The position numbers were made by a program, and so were the translations under genes. The notes beneath the pieces were generated by a model. That model did no database searches. It worked only from the letters and a program-made list of their open reading frames with translations, and was not told the origin of the DNA. Below are positions 32,289 to 46,200 of a DNA stretch of 64,000 nt, piece after piece. The first letter of the stretch is position 1, and every line of letters begins with the position of its first letter. Source of the stretch: Turnera subulata (Eukaryota; Streptophyta; Magnoliopsida; Malpighiales; Passifloraceae); NCBI GenBank assembly GCA_028386065.3, contig JAKUCV010000926.1, positions 20,422-84,421 on the forward strand. Reading direction: 5' to 3'.

Positions 32289-32842
32289 TAAACCTACTGT
32301 CCAAACTTGTATACGTGCAGGAATTTTGCACTGGCCACCGACCCAGTCCCGGTAGTTTTATCATAACTCCTACTACATAAGTCCAAATTGTGAGTTCTTT
32401 ATATGGAACGAAAGATAAAGGAATTATCTATAACTTTGTAGAATATTCCTAAGTCCAATTCGGCTACCTAAGGGTGCCAAAAGTGCTTGCAAGTCTGAGA
32501 ACATTTGTTGCCAACCATGTGACCCCACCCTTCTAGAAGAGCATCATGGCAACCAGAAGGACATGCTTTGTTGGATAATCAAATTGGACGACCCTGGAAG
32601 GCATTAAAGGAGAATAAAACAGCCTGGAAACCAACATAATTTCTTGGAAAGAAAGCTCAACCATTAGCACATGCAAAAGGGAAGGAATATTCATGCTAGG
32701 CTGGAAAAGCAAGTGGCAACCCATACCTTGCAACCACACCACCAGCTAATGCTTTCAACATTCAGGCCCCTTCCAGCACGATTTTGGTGGCTAAAGGACA
32801 CTAAAATATGTCATCTCCAAGCTGTCCAACTAGTGAAGAAGC

Positions 32843-32851
32843 ACTATAAAA
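32843..32851 (+). promoter_or_regulatory. TATA box of the Gypsy 5' LTR
   Basis: CTATAAAAG in CACTATAAAAGGGTGAG marks the likely U3/R promoter. The same sequence occurs in the 3' LTR near 41632-41640. Confidence 0.65.
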
Positions 32852-33802
32852 GGGTGAGAGCTGAAGGGGGAGAGGGAGCAACACATACACACACCTTGAA
32901 ACCAAAAATTCTGTTAAGTTGTTGTTCCTTTCATTTTCTTTTGAGATTGTTGTGAGGAAACCATGTCTTTCCCATTTTCATTTGTTGTTTCAAGCTCATT
33001 CATGAACTAATCTTTCATTCTAGATCATAGGGATGTAGCCTACCCAAAATTTGCTATAGTTTGATGTACCATTTGCTGCAATTCATTCACAAAGTAATTT
33101 TGATTGATTATTGTGAGCTTATTTCTTGCTTTAAGGAAGTGGCCAGCTTTATTGCAACTTCTAGGTAATAGGTGAAGTACCGAGAGGAGAAGTCTATTAT
33201 CCAAAAATCATCAATCTTCTTTAATCTAAATGTTGAGAGGGTTTAGGTTATCGTGGATTCAGTAGCAACAACAAGCTTCATCGCTCCTAGAGGTAATCTA
33301 ATTAACGAAAGTGATTAGGTGACTCTTTGAGACGAGACTAGACTAGCGAGAGCGAATAGTTTCATTATAGGTTGCAACCCATCAAAATTCATGTGTTTGG
33401 ATGCAGCTTTCAATAGTACATTGATCCATGGCAAAGGAAGGGCGGTGAATTCCCGAATGATCTAGGCCTTTTATCATTGCTACTTTGTTTATCATTTTCA
33501 TTGTCATTACTACTTTCTCTTTTCTTTGCATTCAATTCGATATTTGCTCTCTTATCAATCTTCAATTCCGATATGATTTCTCTTCATTTATTTTCTTTTC
33601 CATAAGATTGAATCGATTAATATCTTGCCTAGTCTCTGTGGATACGACTTTGAGTACTACGACGATTCTGTGCACTTGCAGGATTGACCACATCAAGTTT
33701 TTGGTGCCGTTGTCGGGGACTAGCGTCAAGTAATTTTAGGTTCTATCTAACTGGCCTTTTCTCTTGTTCACCTTTTCTCTAAGTTTTAGGTATTTTGGGT
33801 GC

Positions 33803-35100
33803 ATGACCCATAACACCCGAAGTAAAAGCCGAAGGCTCGAATTTACATCAGAACCCGAAAGGTTATTCAAAGAAAAATCTAAACGACAAGAAGAACCAAA
33901 AACTCTCCCAACAACCATGGCGGAAGGAAATGAACTCAACACGGTGCCCATGAATGAATTATTAGCTCGCCAAGCCGGCATACCATGATTCGGAATAGCC
34001 TAACCAGCCATAGAATCGGCTCCCTATGAACTTAGACCGAGCCTAATCTCCATGGTTCAGCAAAACACCTTTGCTGGAACTCCATTTGAAGACCCTCACC
34101 AACACATACATAATTTTCTCTCTCATTATGACACTTTCAAGATTAATGGGTGTAGCGAAGATGCAAAAAGACTTCGCCTATTCCCATATTCGGTGCGAGA
34201 CAAGGCACAAAATTGGCTCTCTAGCCTTCCACCGAATAGCATCACCACTTGGGACCAACTCCAGTCCGCTTTCTTGAAGAAATTCTTCCCATCTTCTAAA
34301 GTCACTCAACTTTGAGGAGAAATTCTAACCTTCAAGTAAAGGCCCGACGAGTCTCTCAAAGATGTATGGGAGAGATACCAAGACCTCATTGCAAGATGCC
34401 CAACTCACATGTTCCATCCTCCCGTGTTGTTAAACACATTCTATGATGGAGCTACACCAACCGGGCAGTCCACCATGAACTCTATAACCGGAGGAAACTT
34501 CATGTCAAAACTCTATCCGGAGGCTTGCCAACTATTGGAGAACTTAGCAGATGAAAGCACAAGCTGAAACCACCATGGAGTATTGCAAGTTGACAAGGTG
34601 CAAATGTTGGAGGCAACCATTGCTTCCTTGCAACATCAAATCAAGGAGATGAACACAAAATTTGCAAAGGCATCATCATCAAGTGCACCGGAGACGATTC
34701 TGAAATGTGAAGCTTGCAGCGGGCCTCATCACTTCAATGAGTGCCCAAAACTCTATTCGGAGGAAGTGAATTACATCAATAGACAACCCAACTACTTCAG
34801 CCAGCAAGGAGGGAACCAATACCATCAACCAATGAAGCCATACCAACAAGCATACCAAGGGCAGCAGCATTACCAAGGGAACCAACACAATTCTCAGCCC
34901 GATATGGTCACCATGTTCAAGACCATCATAGAGGAGATTTCCCAAATCAAGGCACGCAACAAAATCCTTGAAAATCAGATTGCACCGGAGATCAATCCAA
35001 AAGAGCAATGTAAGGCTATCACTTTGCGGAGTGGCAAGCAATTGACAAATCCAGCTGATAAATCCGATGATGTACCTAGCAAAGAAGAAGAGAATTAGGG
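33803..35100 (+). pseudogene. Gypsy gag region, decayed
   Basis: From the ATG at 33803 (MTHNTRSKSRR) the reading follows a Retrotrans_gag domain (FAGTPFEDPHQHIHNFL, LFPYSVRDKAQNWLSSLP, WDQLQSAFLKKFFP; 34060-34310). After a shift near 34560 there is a coiled region and a CEACSGPHHFNECP zinc knuckle (34710-34750), then a Gln/Tyr-rich stretch. Stops at 33986, about 34002, 34313 and about 34337 all look like CGA to TGA or CAA to TAA changes. Gag forms the virus-like particle in intact relatives. Confidence 0.85.
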
Positions 35101-35160
35101 GCAGCAAGCAAGCAACCCAAGGATAAGGAAAACGGAGCTGAACCAGAAGTTCAACCGTAC

Positions 35161-38100
35161 ATGCCACCATTGCCATACCCGGAAGTCTATAAGAACACCA
35201 AGCTTGATGCACAATTTCGAAAATTCATTGAGAAGTTAAAAAAGGTATGCATAACTCTACCATTTACAGAAGTGATCACTCAAATGCCAAGCTATTCCAA
35301 ATTCCTTAAGGACATCCTCTCGAAGAAAAGAGCAATAGAAGATGCTGAAACAATTCCAATGACGGAGAAATATAGTGCTCTCATCTTGCAAAAACTTCCA
35401 ACCAAGCGGAAAGATCCAGGGAGTTTCTCTATTCCTTGCACAATTGGTCCATTATATATTGATAGAGCACTATGTGATTTAGGAGCTAGTGTAAGCTTGA
35501 TTCCATTATCACTTTCTGAAAAGCTAACCTTTGGGGAACTCAAGCCCACTAAAATGACTTTGCAGCTTGCAGATCGAACAATTAAGCATCCAATTGGAGT
35601 TCTTGAGGATATTCCTGTGCAAATCGGAAACATGTCCATTCCCGTAGACTTTGTTGTCTTGGACATGGAAGCCGACACTCAAACTCCAGTGATATTGGGA
35701 AGACCATTCTTAGCTACAGTTGGTGCCTTGATCGATTGTTCACAAGGAAAGTTAACCCTCAAGGTTGGCTCCGACATTGTGGAGTTCAACATTCCGGAGG
35801 CAGCCAAGAATGAAATGAATGCAAACATGTGTTACGAAGTGGATGCTTGTAAAGATTTGGTAGCTGAAGAAATAGATAGAGATGGACCATTTTATGATCA
35901 AACTAACACACTTTTAACCTTTGATGAATTAGGATGTGAAATGCACGAGTACATTTGCTCGATCGGAGATGGACACGAACCTGAAAATTTCGGCAAAGCT
36001 GGGGCTGAACCGTTGCAACAAAGTATGAATCAAACGGATAGCAAGCACCAAGCAGCCCCGAAAGTGGAGTTGAAACAATTGCCTCCAAAACTAAGGTACT
36101 CTTTCTTGGAACCAAATTCTACTTGTCCTGTGATAATTAATGTTGCATTGACACATGAAGAAGAGGAACAGGTGTTGTGTGTTTTGAGAAAATTTCGTAA
36201 AGCTATAGGATATAGCATTGATGACCTTACAGGAATCAGTCCTAGTTTTTGCATGCATAGAATTCATTTGGAAGAAGGAGCCAAACCAAGCATTGAACAT
36301 CAAAGACGATTAAATGAGAACATCAAAGAAGTGGTTAAAAAGGAAATTCTCAAACTTTTGAGTGCAGGGATAATCTATCCGATTTTGGATAGTAATTGGG
36401 TGAGTCCATTCCATGTTGTACCAAAGAAAGGAGGGATAACGGTTGTCCAAAATGAAAATAAAGAACTTATCCCCACTAGGACCGTAACCGGATGGCGAAT
36501 GTGCATTGAATATAGAAAACTTAACTCAACAACCAGGAAAGATCACTTTCCCCTTCCCTTTATTGATCAAATGCTTAAAAGGTTAGCTAAACATTCTTAT
36601 TTTTGCTATTTGGATGGTTATTCAGAATTCTTTCAAATTCCTATTCATCCCCATGCTCAAGAAAAGACAACATTTACATGTCCATATGGTATATTTGCAT
36701 ATAGACGCATGCCCTTTGGGCTTTGTAATGCACCTGCTACATTTCAAAGATGCATGATGGCCATATTTGATGATTTTCTTGAATTGATCATGGAAGTGTT
36801 TATGGATGATTTTTTGGTTTATGGAACTTCGTTTCAGAATTGTCTTGATAACTTGTCCAAGGTTTTGCAACGTTGTGTAGAGTCTAACCTTGTTTTAAAT
36901 TGGGAAAAGTGTCATTTCATGGTACAAGAAGGCATAGTACTTGGACATTTAGTTTCACACCGTGGCATTGAAGTTGATAAAGCAAAGATAGAAGTTATAG
37001 AAAAATTGCCACCACCTAATTCCGTTCGTGCCGTGAGGAGTTTTCTTGGATATGCTGATTTTACCGATGCTTTATTAAGGACTTCTCAAAGGTTGCAAAA
37101 CCATTGACGAATCTCCTTAATAAAGACGTCGAATTTGTATTTGATGAGTCTTGTATAGATGCATTTTGCAGGTTGAAACAAGCTTTAATTTCAGCTCCAA
37201 TCATGCAACCACCGGATTGGTCACTTCCATTCGAGATCATGTGTGATGCTAGTGACTATGCCATATGCTCGGATAGAAAAAGGAGGGAAAAGTTCATGCC
37301 ATTTACTATTCAAGTCGGACCTTGGAAGTCAACTATACAACCACGGAGAAAGAGCTCTTGGCTGTGGTGTTTGCCATTGAGAAGTTTCGGCATTACTTAC
37401 TAGGCTCCAAAGTGATTGTGCATACCGACCATGCTGCACTCAAGTATTTGCTGATCAAGAAAGAAACCAAGCCTCGCCTACTTAGGTGGATCCTACTTCT
37501 TCAAGAGTTCGATCTTGAAATTAAAGACAAAAAGGGTACGAAAAATGTAGTAGCCGATCATCTTTCCCGATTGACACAAGAGCAACAAGAGAAAGTCGGG
37601 AGCAATGAAGTTCCAATTGATGATTCCTTTCCACGAGAACTTGATTGCAGCAGTCCAAAGAGTCTTCAATAAAATTACACCATGGTTTGCATCATATGCA
37701 AATTACTTGGCATGTGGGGCTTTACCACCCATCTTGGACTATAACCAAAAGAAGGAGTTCTTTTCAGACCTGAAGTACTACATATGGGATGATCCTTTGC
37801 TGTTCAAGAGATGTGGAGATGGCATGTTTCGAAGATGTGTCCCTGATGAAGAATTTCGAGACATCCTTACTTGCTGCCATAATTCACCATATGGAGGACA
37901 CCATGGAGCTGACAAGACAGCAGCAAAAGTGTTGCAATCTGGTTTTTATTGGCCAACACTTTTTCGGGATGCCAAGAACTTTGTTGATGCATGCAATCAA
38001 TGCCAAAGAACTGGGAATGTTTCTCAAAGAAATGAGATGCCTCAAACCAGCATATTAGAGGTGGAAGTATTTGATGTTTGGGGAATTGATTTTATGGGCC

Positions 38101-38993
38101 CTTTCCCTTCTTCCTTGAAGAATGAATACATCCTAGTCGGAGTGGACTATGTCTCAAAATGGGTGGAAGCAATCGCCTCACCAACAAACACGGCTGATGT
38201 AGTGACTAAGTTCTTTAAAAGGAACATATTCACTAGATTTGGAGTCCCAAGAGCCATTATAAGTGATGGGGGTTCCCACTTTTGCAACAAGAAGTTTGCT
38301 GACCTCTTGAGGAAATATGGAGTCACTCATAAGGTGGCAACATCCTACCATCCCCAAACAAGTGGGCAAGTAGAGGTCTCCAACTGACAAAACAAGCAAA
38401 TCTTGGAGAAGACGGTAGGACAAACTTGCAAGGATTGGGCCCTCAAACTCGATGATGCCCTTTGGGCATATAGGACAGCCTACAAGACCCCTCTTGGAGC
38501 CACTCCCTACCGTCTTGTGTATGAAAAAGCATGCCACTTGCCCGTTGAACTTGAGCACAAAGCCTATTGGGCTATCAAGAACATCAATTTAGACATGAAG
38601 GCAGCAGGAGAACAACGCTTTTTGCAGCTTAATGAGTTAGAGGAGCTACGCCTTGCAGCTTATGAGAACTCCCGCATCTACAAGGAGAGAACAAAGAAAT
38701 GGCATGACAAACATATTCTGAAGAAAGAGTTCCATCCAAGAGACAAAGTGCTTCTCTTCAATTCTAGAATGAAGCTCTTTCCCAGAAAACTTCGATCTAG
38801 GTGGTCCGGACCATTCACCGTGGTTCAGAGCTTTCCCCATGGAGCTGTGGAGATCACCAATGGAGAATCCGAGCCATTCAAAGTGAATGGACAACGCCTC
38901 AAGCTGTTCAAAACGGATGACAGAATTGGGCGACCAAGTGATTTTGTCACTAGCAAATCCTCCTATGTCTTGACAAGCCTCATGTCCAGCTAA
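35161..38993 (+). pseudogene. Gypsy pol: protease, RT, RNase H, integrase, decayed
   Basis: The protease has the active-site motif CDLGASVSLIP (about 35470). The reverse transcriptase follows (WRMCIEYRKLNSTTRKDHFP, MPFGLCNAPATFQRCM, VFMDDFLVYG; 36490-36830). RNase H lies at 37104-37672 ([36 protein letters not shown]). The integrase at 37605-38993 has an HHCC zinc region, the core ([37 protein letters not shown]) and a C-terminal part (SRWSGPFTV). Breaks: a shift near 37065, a shift near 37270, a shift at about 37600, and a TGA at 38385 replacing the Arg expected after VSN. No envelope-like ORF. Confidence 0.9.
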
Positions 38994-40540
38994 AAGACGT
39001 TAAAGAAGCGTTGTTCGGGAGGCAACTCGAAGAAAGAGAAGGAAAGAGGATCAAGTGGCTGAAACCAAGGAGCATGATGACTTCACGTCAAATATAGAAG
39101 CATTCCTAAACTCGAACTTTTAAATTTATATTGGATGCTTCAAAACATACTTTGATATGCTAGTTGTTATGCATCTTGTCATTCACCTTATCATTCTATT
39201 CTTTCTCATTATATTTTGAATTTTTCTTTCTATCCAAATTGCATTTCAATTCATTGAGGAAAAGATTGCATTTGTTGTTTTGCATTTTGTTCTGTTTTTC
39301 CATTCACGCCTTTATTCTTCTTGATCAAGTTTGAAACAATAGGACTTTGTTGATTGGATTGATTTTGTTCCTTGTATGGCCTATAAAGAGACATTGTGAT
39401 AAAATTTTTCAAGTCTCCTAGCTCATAAGAGTTTTATAAAAGACAAGTTTGGATTTCTAAACAAGATCACTAGGAAAATGCCCTAAGGATTAGGTTTGCT
39501 CTTAGCTTTTAAAATTAATTGAGCTATTTCAATTGCATTTAATTGCACAATCCTAGAGCACATCCATCGTTTTTAGTAAGGCGAAATTTAGACACAACCT
39601 TGATTTGAGAAATGAGTTAGGCATTCCTTGAATTTCACCACATATAAACCTTGGCCAACCCTTGATCACATTATCACTAGTTCACCACTTTGAGCCTAGT
39701 ATGATGGTCAAATGTTTTCTTCTATACCCACATCAACCACCTTTCACCCCTTAGTAGCCAATTAAGTGACCATCATGTGCCTGATCAGCATAATTTTCCT
39801 TGATTTATCCTACCTTTTTATCTGTTAAGTTGATGAAGTCTAACCTCCTATCACTTGTATTTCTCTTTGAAAGAAAATTGACTGAACTTGTTGCAAGGAG
39901 GAGAACAAAATTTGCAGTCATGCACCTAAGCCCACCAGCATACGGGGGTCTTTTGTATTTCTTCACTACATTGTGGTCATCGCTGTAGTTCATCAAAATC
40001 TAACAAACGCAGGCGTATGATCGCTATTAAAAAAAAAGAAAAAGAAAGAGATCTGAAGACAACATCACAGTCAGATTGAAGCAAGAAGAAACTCAATTTT
40101 AGGAGGAAATTTGATCCACAACTTCAACAGATACTTTGTTTACCTTTACCCCTTGTTGATACAACAACCTTGCCCCATTACAACCCTTAAAGACCTAATG
40201 ATCTTAAGTTCAAGAATTGTGTCCATTAGTGGAAGTGGAAACCTTGGATGTGCATATGGGATGTTCAAACACCTCTCATTGATCAAGAGCATACCAAAGA
40301 AGGACTGACTAGTATATTCCTGTGTGGAAATTTGATCTTCGATTTCTTTATTAAACTTAGCTGAGTGAAGTGCCTTAATTTACTTTTGATTTACATGTCT
40401 CTATTTAGTCTATGGAACAAGTTAATTATAAGAAAGTAACATTGGATCTGAGTTGAGAAAAGAAATCAGTGTATATCATTGTCATCATGGTTATGATTGT
40501 TTTGCTTAGAGGCAAACAAAAGTTTAGGTGTGGGGGTACT
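38994..40540 (+). other. Gypsy 3' non-coding spacer and polypurine tract
   Basis: It starts AAAGACGTTAAAGAAGCGTT, shared with the deleted relative at 25300. It has no ORF longer than about 65 codons and no env-like features. It ends in the purine tract immediately before 40541. Confidence 0.75.
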
Positions 40541-42477
40541 TGATATGCACATATTTCACATAGTATTAAAGGCATGAAAACTTCTTTACTATTATTATTT
40601 TGAATAAAAAACATACATTTTACCTATTTTTTTTGTTTAATTGTTGAATAAATTGCTTGAACTAACAATTATGTTTTCAGGTGTAAAATCGTCCCACTTC
40701 GCTACCGAAAACGATCAATTTCGACCAAAGCTGTAAACCGGGCAGAAACTTGAGCACAGTTCACTCTGGCCGATTTCAGAAGCTTCAGATGTCCAATTAA
40801 CATGAAACCAGTTGGAGATGAAAGTAGACATCCTATTCTTTCCATTGATATAAAGTTCATAATTTTTGGCCTTACGGATTAGGAGCAGTGATCAATTCAA
40901 TTCACCCCATCAAACATCGATGTTGGACATCCTGAACATCGATGTTGAAAAGCTTCTGGGAACTTATTTTCACCAAACATCGACGTTGTAATACCAAACA
41001 TCGATGTTTCAGACTTCTGCCCAAATTTGGACATGCTGAAATTCACCAAACATCGATGTTTTGATTGCCAACATCGATGTTTAAACCTACTGTCCAAACT
41101 TGTATACGTGCAGGAATTCTGCACTGGCCACCGACCCAGTCTCGGTATTATTATCATAACTTCTACTACACAAGTCCAAATCGGGATTTCATTATACGGA
41201 AAGGAAGATAATAGAATTATCTACAACTTTTTAGAATATCCCTAAGTCCAATTCGGCTGCCTATGGGTGCCAAAAGTGCTTGCAAATCTGAGGTCATTTG
41301 TTGCCAACCATGTGACCCCTTCTAGAAGAGCATCATGGCAACCAGAAGGACATGCTTTGTTGGATAATCAAATTGGACGACCCTGGAAGGCATTAAAGGA
41401 GAATAAAATAGCCTGGAAACCAACATAATTTCCTGGAAAGAAAGCTCAACCATCAGCACATGCAAAAGGGAAGGAATATTCATGCTAGGCTGGAAAAGCA
41501 AGTGGCAACCCATACCTTGCAACCACTCCACCAGCTAATGCTTTCAACATTCAGGCCCCTTCCAGCACGATTTTGGTGGCTAAAGGACACTAAAATATGT
41601 CATCTCCAAGCTGCCCAACTAGTGAAGAAGCACTATAAAAGGGTGAGAGCTGAAGGGGGAGAGGGAGCAACACATACACACACCTTGAAACCAAAAATTC
41701 TGTTAAGTTGTTATTCCTTTCATTTTCTTTTGAGATTGTTGTGAGGAAACCATGTCTTTCCCATTTTCATTTGTTGTTTCAAGTTCATTCATGATCTAAT
41801 CTTTGATCATAGGGATGTAGCCTACCCAAAATTTGCTATGGTTTGATGTACCATTTGCTGCAGTTCATTCACAAAGTAAATTTGATTGATTGTTGTGAGC
41901 TTATTTCTTGCTTTAAGGAAGTGGTCAGCTTTATTGCAACTTCTAGGTAATAAGTGAAGTACCAAGAGGAGAAGTCTATTATCCGAAAATCATCAATCTT
42001 CTTTAATCTAAATGCTGAGAGGGTTTAGGTTATCGTGGAATCAGTAGCAACAACAAGCTTCATCGCTCCTAGAGGTAATCTAATTGACGAAAGTGATTAG
42101 GTGACTCTTTGAGACGAGACTAGACTAGTGAGAGCGGATAGTTTCATTATAGGTTGCTACCCATCAAAATTCATGTGTTTGGATGCAGCTTTCAATAGTA
42201 CATTGATCCATGGCAAAGGAAGGGCGGTGAATTTCCGAATGATCTAGGCCTTTTATCATTGCTACTTTGTTTATCATTTTCATTGTCATTACTACTTTCT
42301 CTTCTCTTTGCATTCAATTCGATATTTGCTCTCTTATCAGTCTTCATTTCCGATATTATTTCTCTTCATTTATTTTCTTTTCCATAAGATTGAATCGATT
42401 AATATCTTGCCTAGTCTTTGTGGATACGACCTTGAGTACCACGACGATTCTGTGCACTTGCAGGATTGACCACATCA
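40541..42477 (+). repeat. Gypsy 3' LTR
   Basis: Matches the 5' LTR throughout with scattered substitutions and small indels. It holds the same six palindromes, starting at 40913, 40935, 40976, 40997, 41049 and 41070. The third has one change (AACATCGACGTT). The spacing pattern 22, 41, 21, 52, 21 is identical to that in the 5' LTR. Confidence 0.93.
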
Positions 42478-42482
42478 CTTTT

Positions 42483-43174
42483 GACATAGTTTCTTCCCCA
42501 AGAAGATCTGCAGCACCCATTATGTCAGAATTCCAGCTGTTTACTCCACATGACCAGCATGTCCATGTGGGTTCTGCTCAAACCCGGGCCCATAACTCAG
42601 GGCCTTTAATGCCTTACTCCTCCAGCCAAAGTTTGCCTTCTCTCAAAGGCAAAGAAAAATAAGTTATTCCTGATCACTTATCCTTGGCCCATCACAACTT
42701 GCTAAATTTTCAAGCCCTCACTTACAGCCCATCAGCACATGTGTCTATCGCTCTATCCCCAGCCCTTTGTAATAGTGCTGCAACTGCGTCATCTTCCTAC
42801 AGTACCTCTGCGGACTCCCAGCCACCCCATGAGCTTATATCAAAATTTTTTAAGAGAAAGTGCTCTCTATCATCAGAGCAGAAAACGCAAGAAGAAGGAA
42901 GAAAGTCAAGACTTTTTCTGCTTACGGAAGCATTGTATCCACCAACTCTTTGTCTGATGGTGACATTGAACGAGTCAACAACAGAATCAAAAATGCTGAT
43001 TATTCATTCCCAGATACTGCTTCTCTCAATGATGATGAAGCCACTCAAACTATGAATGTAGGTAACACTATTGGTTGGGATGATTCTGTAAGTCCTGAGG
43101 TGACAAAATCTCTTGCAGCTGAGTTAGTGGCAAAGGAGGGTTTGGATTGGAACCGCTCCAGGGCTGTTGCCTAA
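42483..43174 (+). pseudogene. LINE 2 ORF1, C-terminal half
   Basis: Together with 31322-31745 this forms the later part of ORF1. It ends with GNTIGWDDS, then LVAKEGLDWNRSRAVA, equivalent to the ORF1 end of the LINE at 21038. A TAA at about 42661 and a frameshift near 42900 break it. Confidence 0.75.
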
Positions 43175-43217
43175 CTGAAGGCCCCGTCGTTGACTGTAGA
43201 GTTCATACACTTTTTTC

Positions 43218-46200
43218 ATGTTTAGCTTTGTTTCCTGGAACACTAGAGGCATCATGTCTGCCTCCAAACAAAATCAGGTGAGGGCTCTAATTGGCTCTTA
43301 CCAAGCTTGTTTTTTATTTATTTGCGAAACAAAATTGCAGAGCATAGACCTGAGAATGTGCTATAAGTTGTGGAATCTTAAAACTTTGGATTTCATGGGA
43401 GTAAATTCTTCGGGTAATTCTGGAGGTTTGGTTTTGTTATGGGATACTAAGAGGTTTGATGCTGTTAAGCGTGCAAACGGTCAGAATTGGATTCTTGTGG
43501 AAGGTTTTTTTGGTAGGGAGAAAGTAAAGATTTGTTTCTGTTGCGCTTATGGTGATTGTGATCTACAAAAAAGAATGGCTATGTGGGAAGAATTAATTTG
43601 TATGAAGGCTCTCTATGAGGCTCCATGGTTGGTCATTGGTGATTTCAACGAAACTCTATATGCAGAGGATAGAAAGAGTAGACGTGTCTGTCAGCAAGGG
43701 GTCGGGGTGTTAAAAAGATTCATGGAAGCTTTTGGGTTGATTCAGTTTTCTTTAAAAGGAAGGAATTACACTTGGGCAAACCGCAAATTTTCTAGCCGTA
43801 TTGACAGGGCTATGGTTGAAGGAGAATGGCTGTCTTTTTTCCCTACGTTGACCTTGAACTCTGATAGTAGGGGTTTGTCTGATCACTGGCCTATCATCCT
43901 TACGCAAAACCAAATAAACTGGGGTTTTAAACCTTTCAAATTTCTCTCTTGCTGGTGGTTTCAACCTGATTTTACCAAGACAACTCAGTCTATGTGGGAG
44001 AAGATCAATGATAGATGCCATGACAAGCGTTGCTTTTTGAAAAAACTTAGTATGTTGAGGAAGGATTTAGCAGCTTGGAACAAAAATCAGTTTGGTAATG
44101 TTGATTTGAGGATTAAATTTCTTCAGGATAGTGTTGACGCTTTAGAGTTATCTGTTGATTGCAGGGATCTTGAACCTTCAGAAATCTCAAAGATAAGATC
44201 AGACAAATCTGAGCTTTTGCTTAGATACAAACAACAGGAGGCTATTTGGAGGCAAAAAGCTATGGTGCGCTGGCTAAAATTGGGAGATCGAAATACATGC
44301 TTTTTTCATCTTTGTGCTTGTATCAGGGGTAATAAGAACAAGATCTCCTCGATTGAAGTTGATGGTAGAGTTATTTATGCACCTCATGAGATCAAATTTG
44401 CGGCTGCAGAATTCTTTTCCAGACTCTATCGTCGTGATGAAGTACAGAGACCTTAGTTGGGCTGTATTCCCTTTCCAAGTCTAGACACAGCTCAAGCTCA
44501 CTTGCTTGAAAAAGAAATTTCACTTGAGGAAATAAAAGAGGCTATTTGAGCCTGTGATGGATCCAAAAATCCTGGGCCAGATGGTTTTAATCTCACCTTC
44601 TTCAAAAAGTGTTGGGATCTCGTAAAAGAAGACTTATTCCGCTTGATAAGGAAGTTCTTTAACACGGGGTTTCTTCCAAATGGTGTTAACTGCTCTTATA
44701 TCACCCTAATATCCAAAAAAGCTGATGCTCTTTCCTTAGATGATTTTCGTCCCATCACTCTCGTCAATAGTGTTTACAAAATAATCTCCAAAATTCTCTC
44801 CACCAGACTCAAACCTCGTTTGCCTTCCATTGTCAGTAAAAATCAGTCAGCTTTTGTTCATGGTAGAAACATTCTTGATGGCGCTTTACTTGCTGCAGAA
44901 CTTATCCATAGTATCAAAGATGCAAAAAAGCAAGCGGTTATTTGGAAGATTGATTTTTGCAAGGCTTTCGATTCTATTTCATGTAAATACCTGATGCAAG
45001 TTTTAGAAGCTATGGGTTTTGGTTGTAGATGGCGTATGTGGATTCAAGCTATTTTGCAGTCTTCAAAACTGGCAGTACTTATAAACGGATCGCCCTCTCA
45101 AAAATTTCATATGGGGAAAGGTTTAAAGCAGGGGGATCCTTTATCCCCTTTTCTTTTCATTCTTGCTACGGAAGGGTTGACGTCCATGATGAACCAAGCT
45201 ATTCTCAAAGGGGTGGTGCAAGATTTTAAGATTCATTGTGTCTCTGCTTCTTTGCTTCAATATGCAGATGACACCTTAATCTTTACTAAGAAGTGTGAAG
45301 TCAATCTTATGAACATCAAACGGGTCCTCAGATGCTTTGAAATCCTCTCCGGTTTAAGCATAAATTTTTTCAAGAGTGGTTTAGTGGGGGTCAACATCTG
45401 TGATCGTGAGATCAACTTCCTCGCCGAGAAGCTTCATTGTAATGCTGAAAAATTGCCTATCAATTACCTTGGTTTGCCTCTAGGAGCCAACATGAAAAAA
45501 GCCGCGTGTTGGAAGCCAATAGTTGACAAATTTGGAGCCAAATTAAAAGCTTGAAAAGGTAGATTTCTTTCCCTGCGGGTAGAGTCTTGCTAATCAAATC
45601 TGTGCTATCATCTTTGCCATTATACTACTTATCTTTATTTAAAATACCTTCTGGAGTGGCTAAGCAAATTGTAAAGATTCAAAGGAAATTTTTGTGGAGT
45701 GGCACTGTAGACAGGAGGAAGATTTGCTTTGTTGCATGGAAAAAATTGGCAAAACCAAAGCATCTGGGCGGCTTGGGAATTGAAGAGCTGCATTTAAAAA
45801 ATCAGTGTCTCCTCTTTAAGTGGTATTGGAAATTTCTTCATAACTCGGGGGCTGATTGGCATCAGCTTATTAAGTCCAAGTGTGTTGTACCTGATTCCGC
45901 TTTCAAGCCTTCCTTTATTTCCAATAAAGTATCTCCTATATGGCACAACATAGTTCACACAGCTGATGTTCCCTTTGCCAACGGTATTGATCTTAAGATT
46001 GGAGATGGCATCTCAATAAGCTTTTGGTCAAACTGTTGGTCACATGTGGGTTTGCTTCGAGTTGTATACCCTCGCCTCTATCGAATTTCCAGAATGCAAA
46101 GATCCTCTCTTGCTGAGGTTATACATCTAAAAACACCCCTAGCTGACCTGGAGCACATTTGGACTAGAAAGTTGTATGATTGGGAAATCCACATCTGTAG

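Larger units (their letters stand above)
31746..42477 (+). mobile_element. Ty3/Gypsy (Athila-like) LTR retrotransposon, 10.7 kb, complete in structure
   Basis: 5' LTR 31746-33695 (1950 bp) and 3' LTR 40541-42477 (1937 bp) are very similar, both TGATATGCACATATT..CCACATCA, flanked by CTTTT. The primer site TGGTGCCGTTGTCGGGGA is at 33702-33719 (tRNA-Asp type). The gag-pol region runs 33803-38993 and a non-coding 3' spacer runs from 38994. A polypurine tract AGGTGTGGGGGTA lies just before the 3' LTR. Coding capacity is lost through many stops and shifts. The RT, RNase H and integrase sequences are of the Athila type. Confidence 0.92.
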
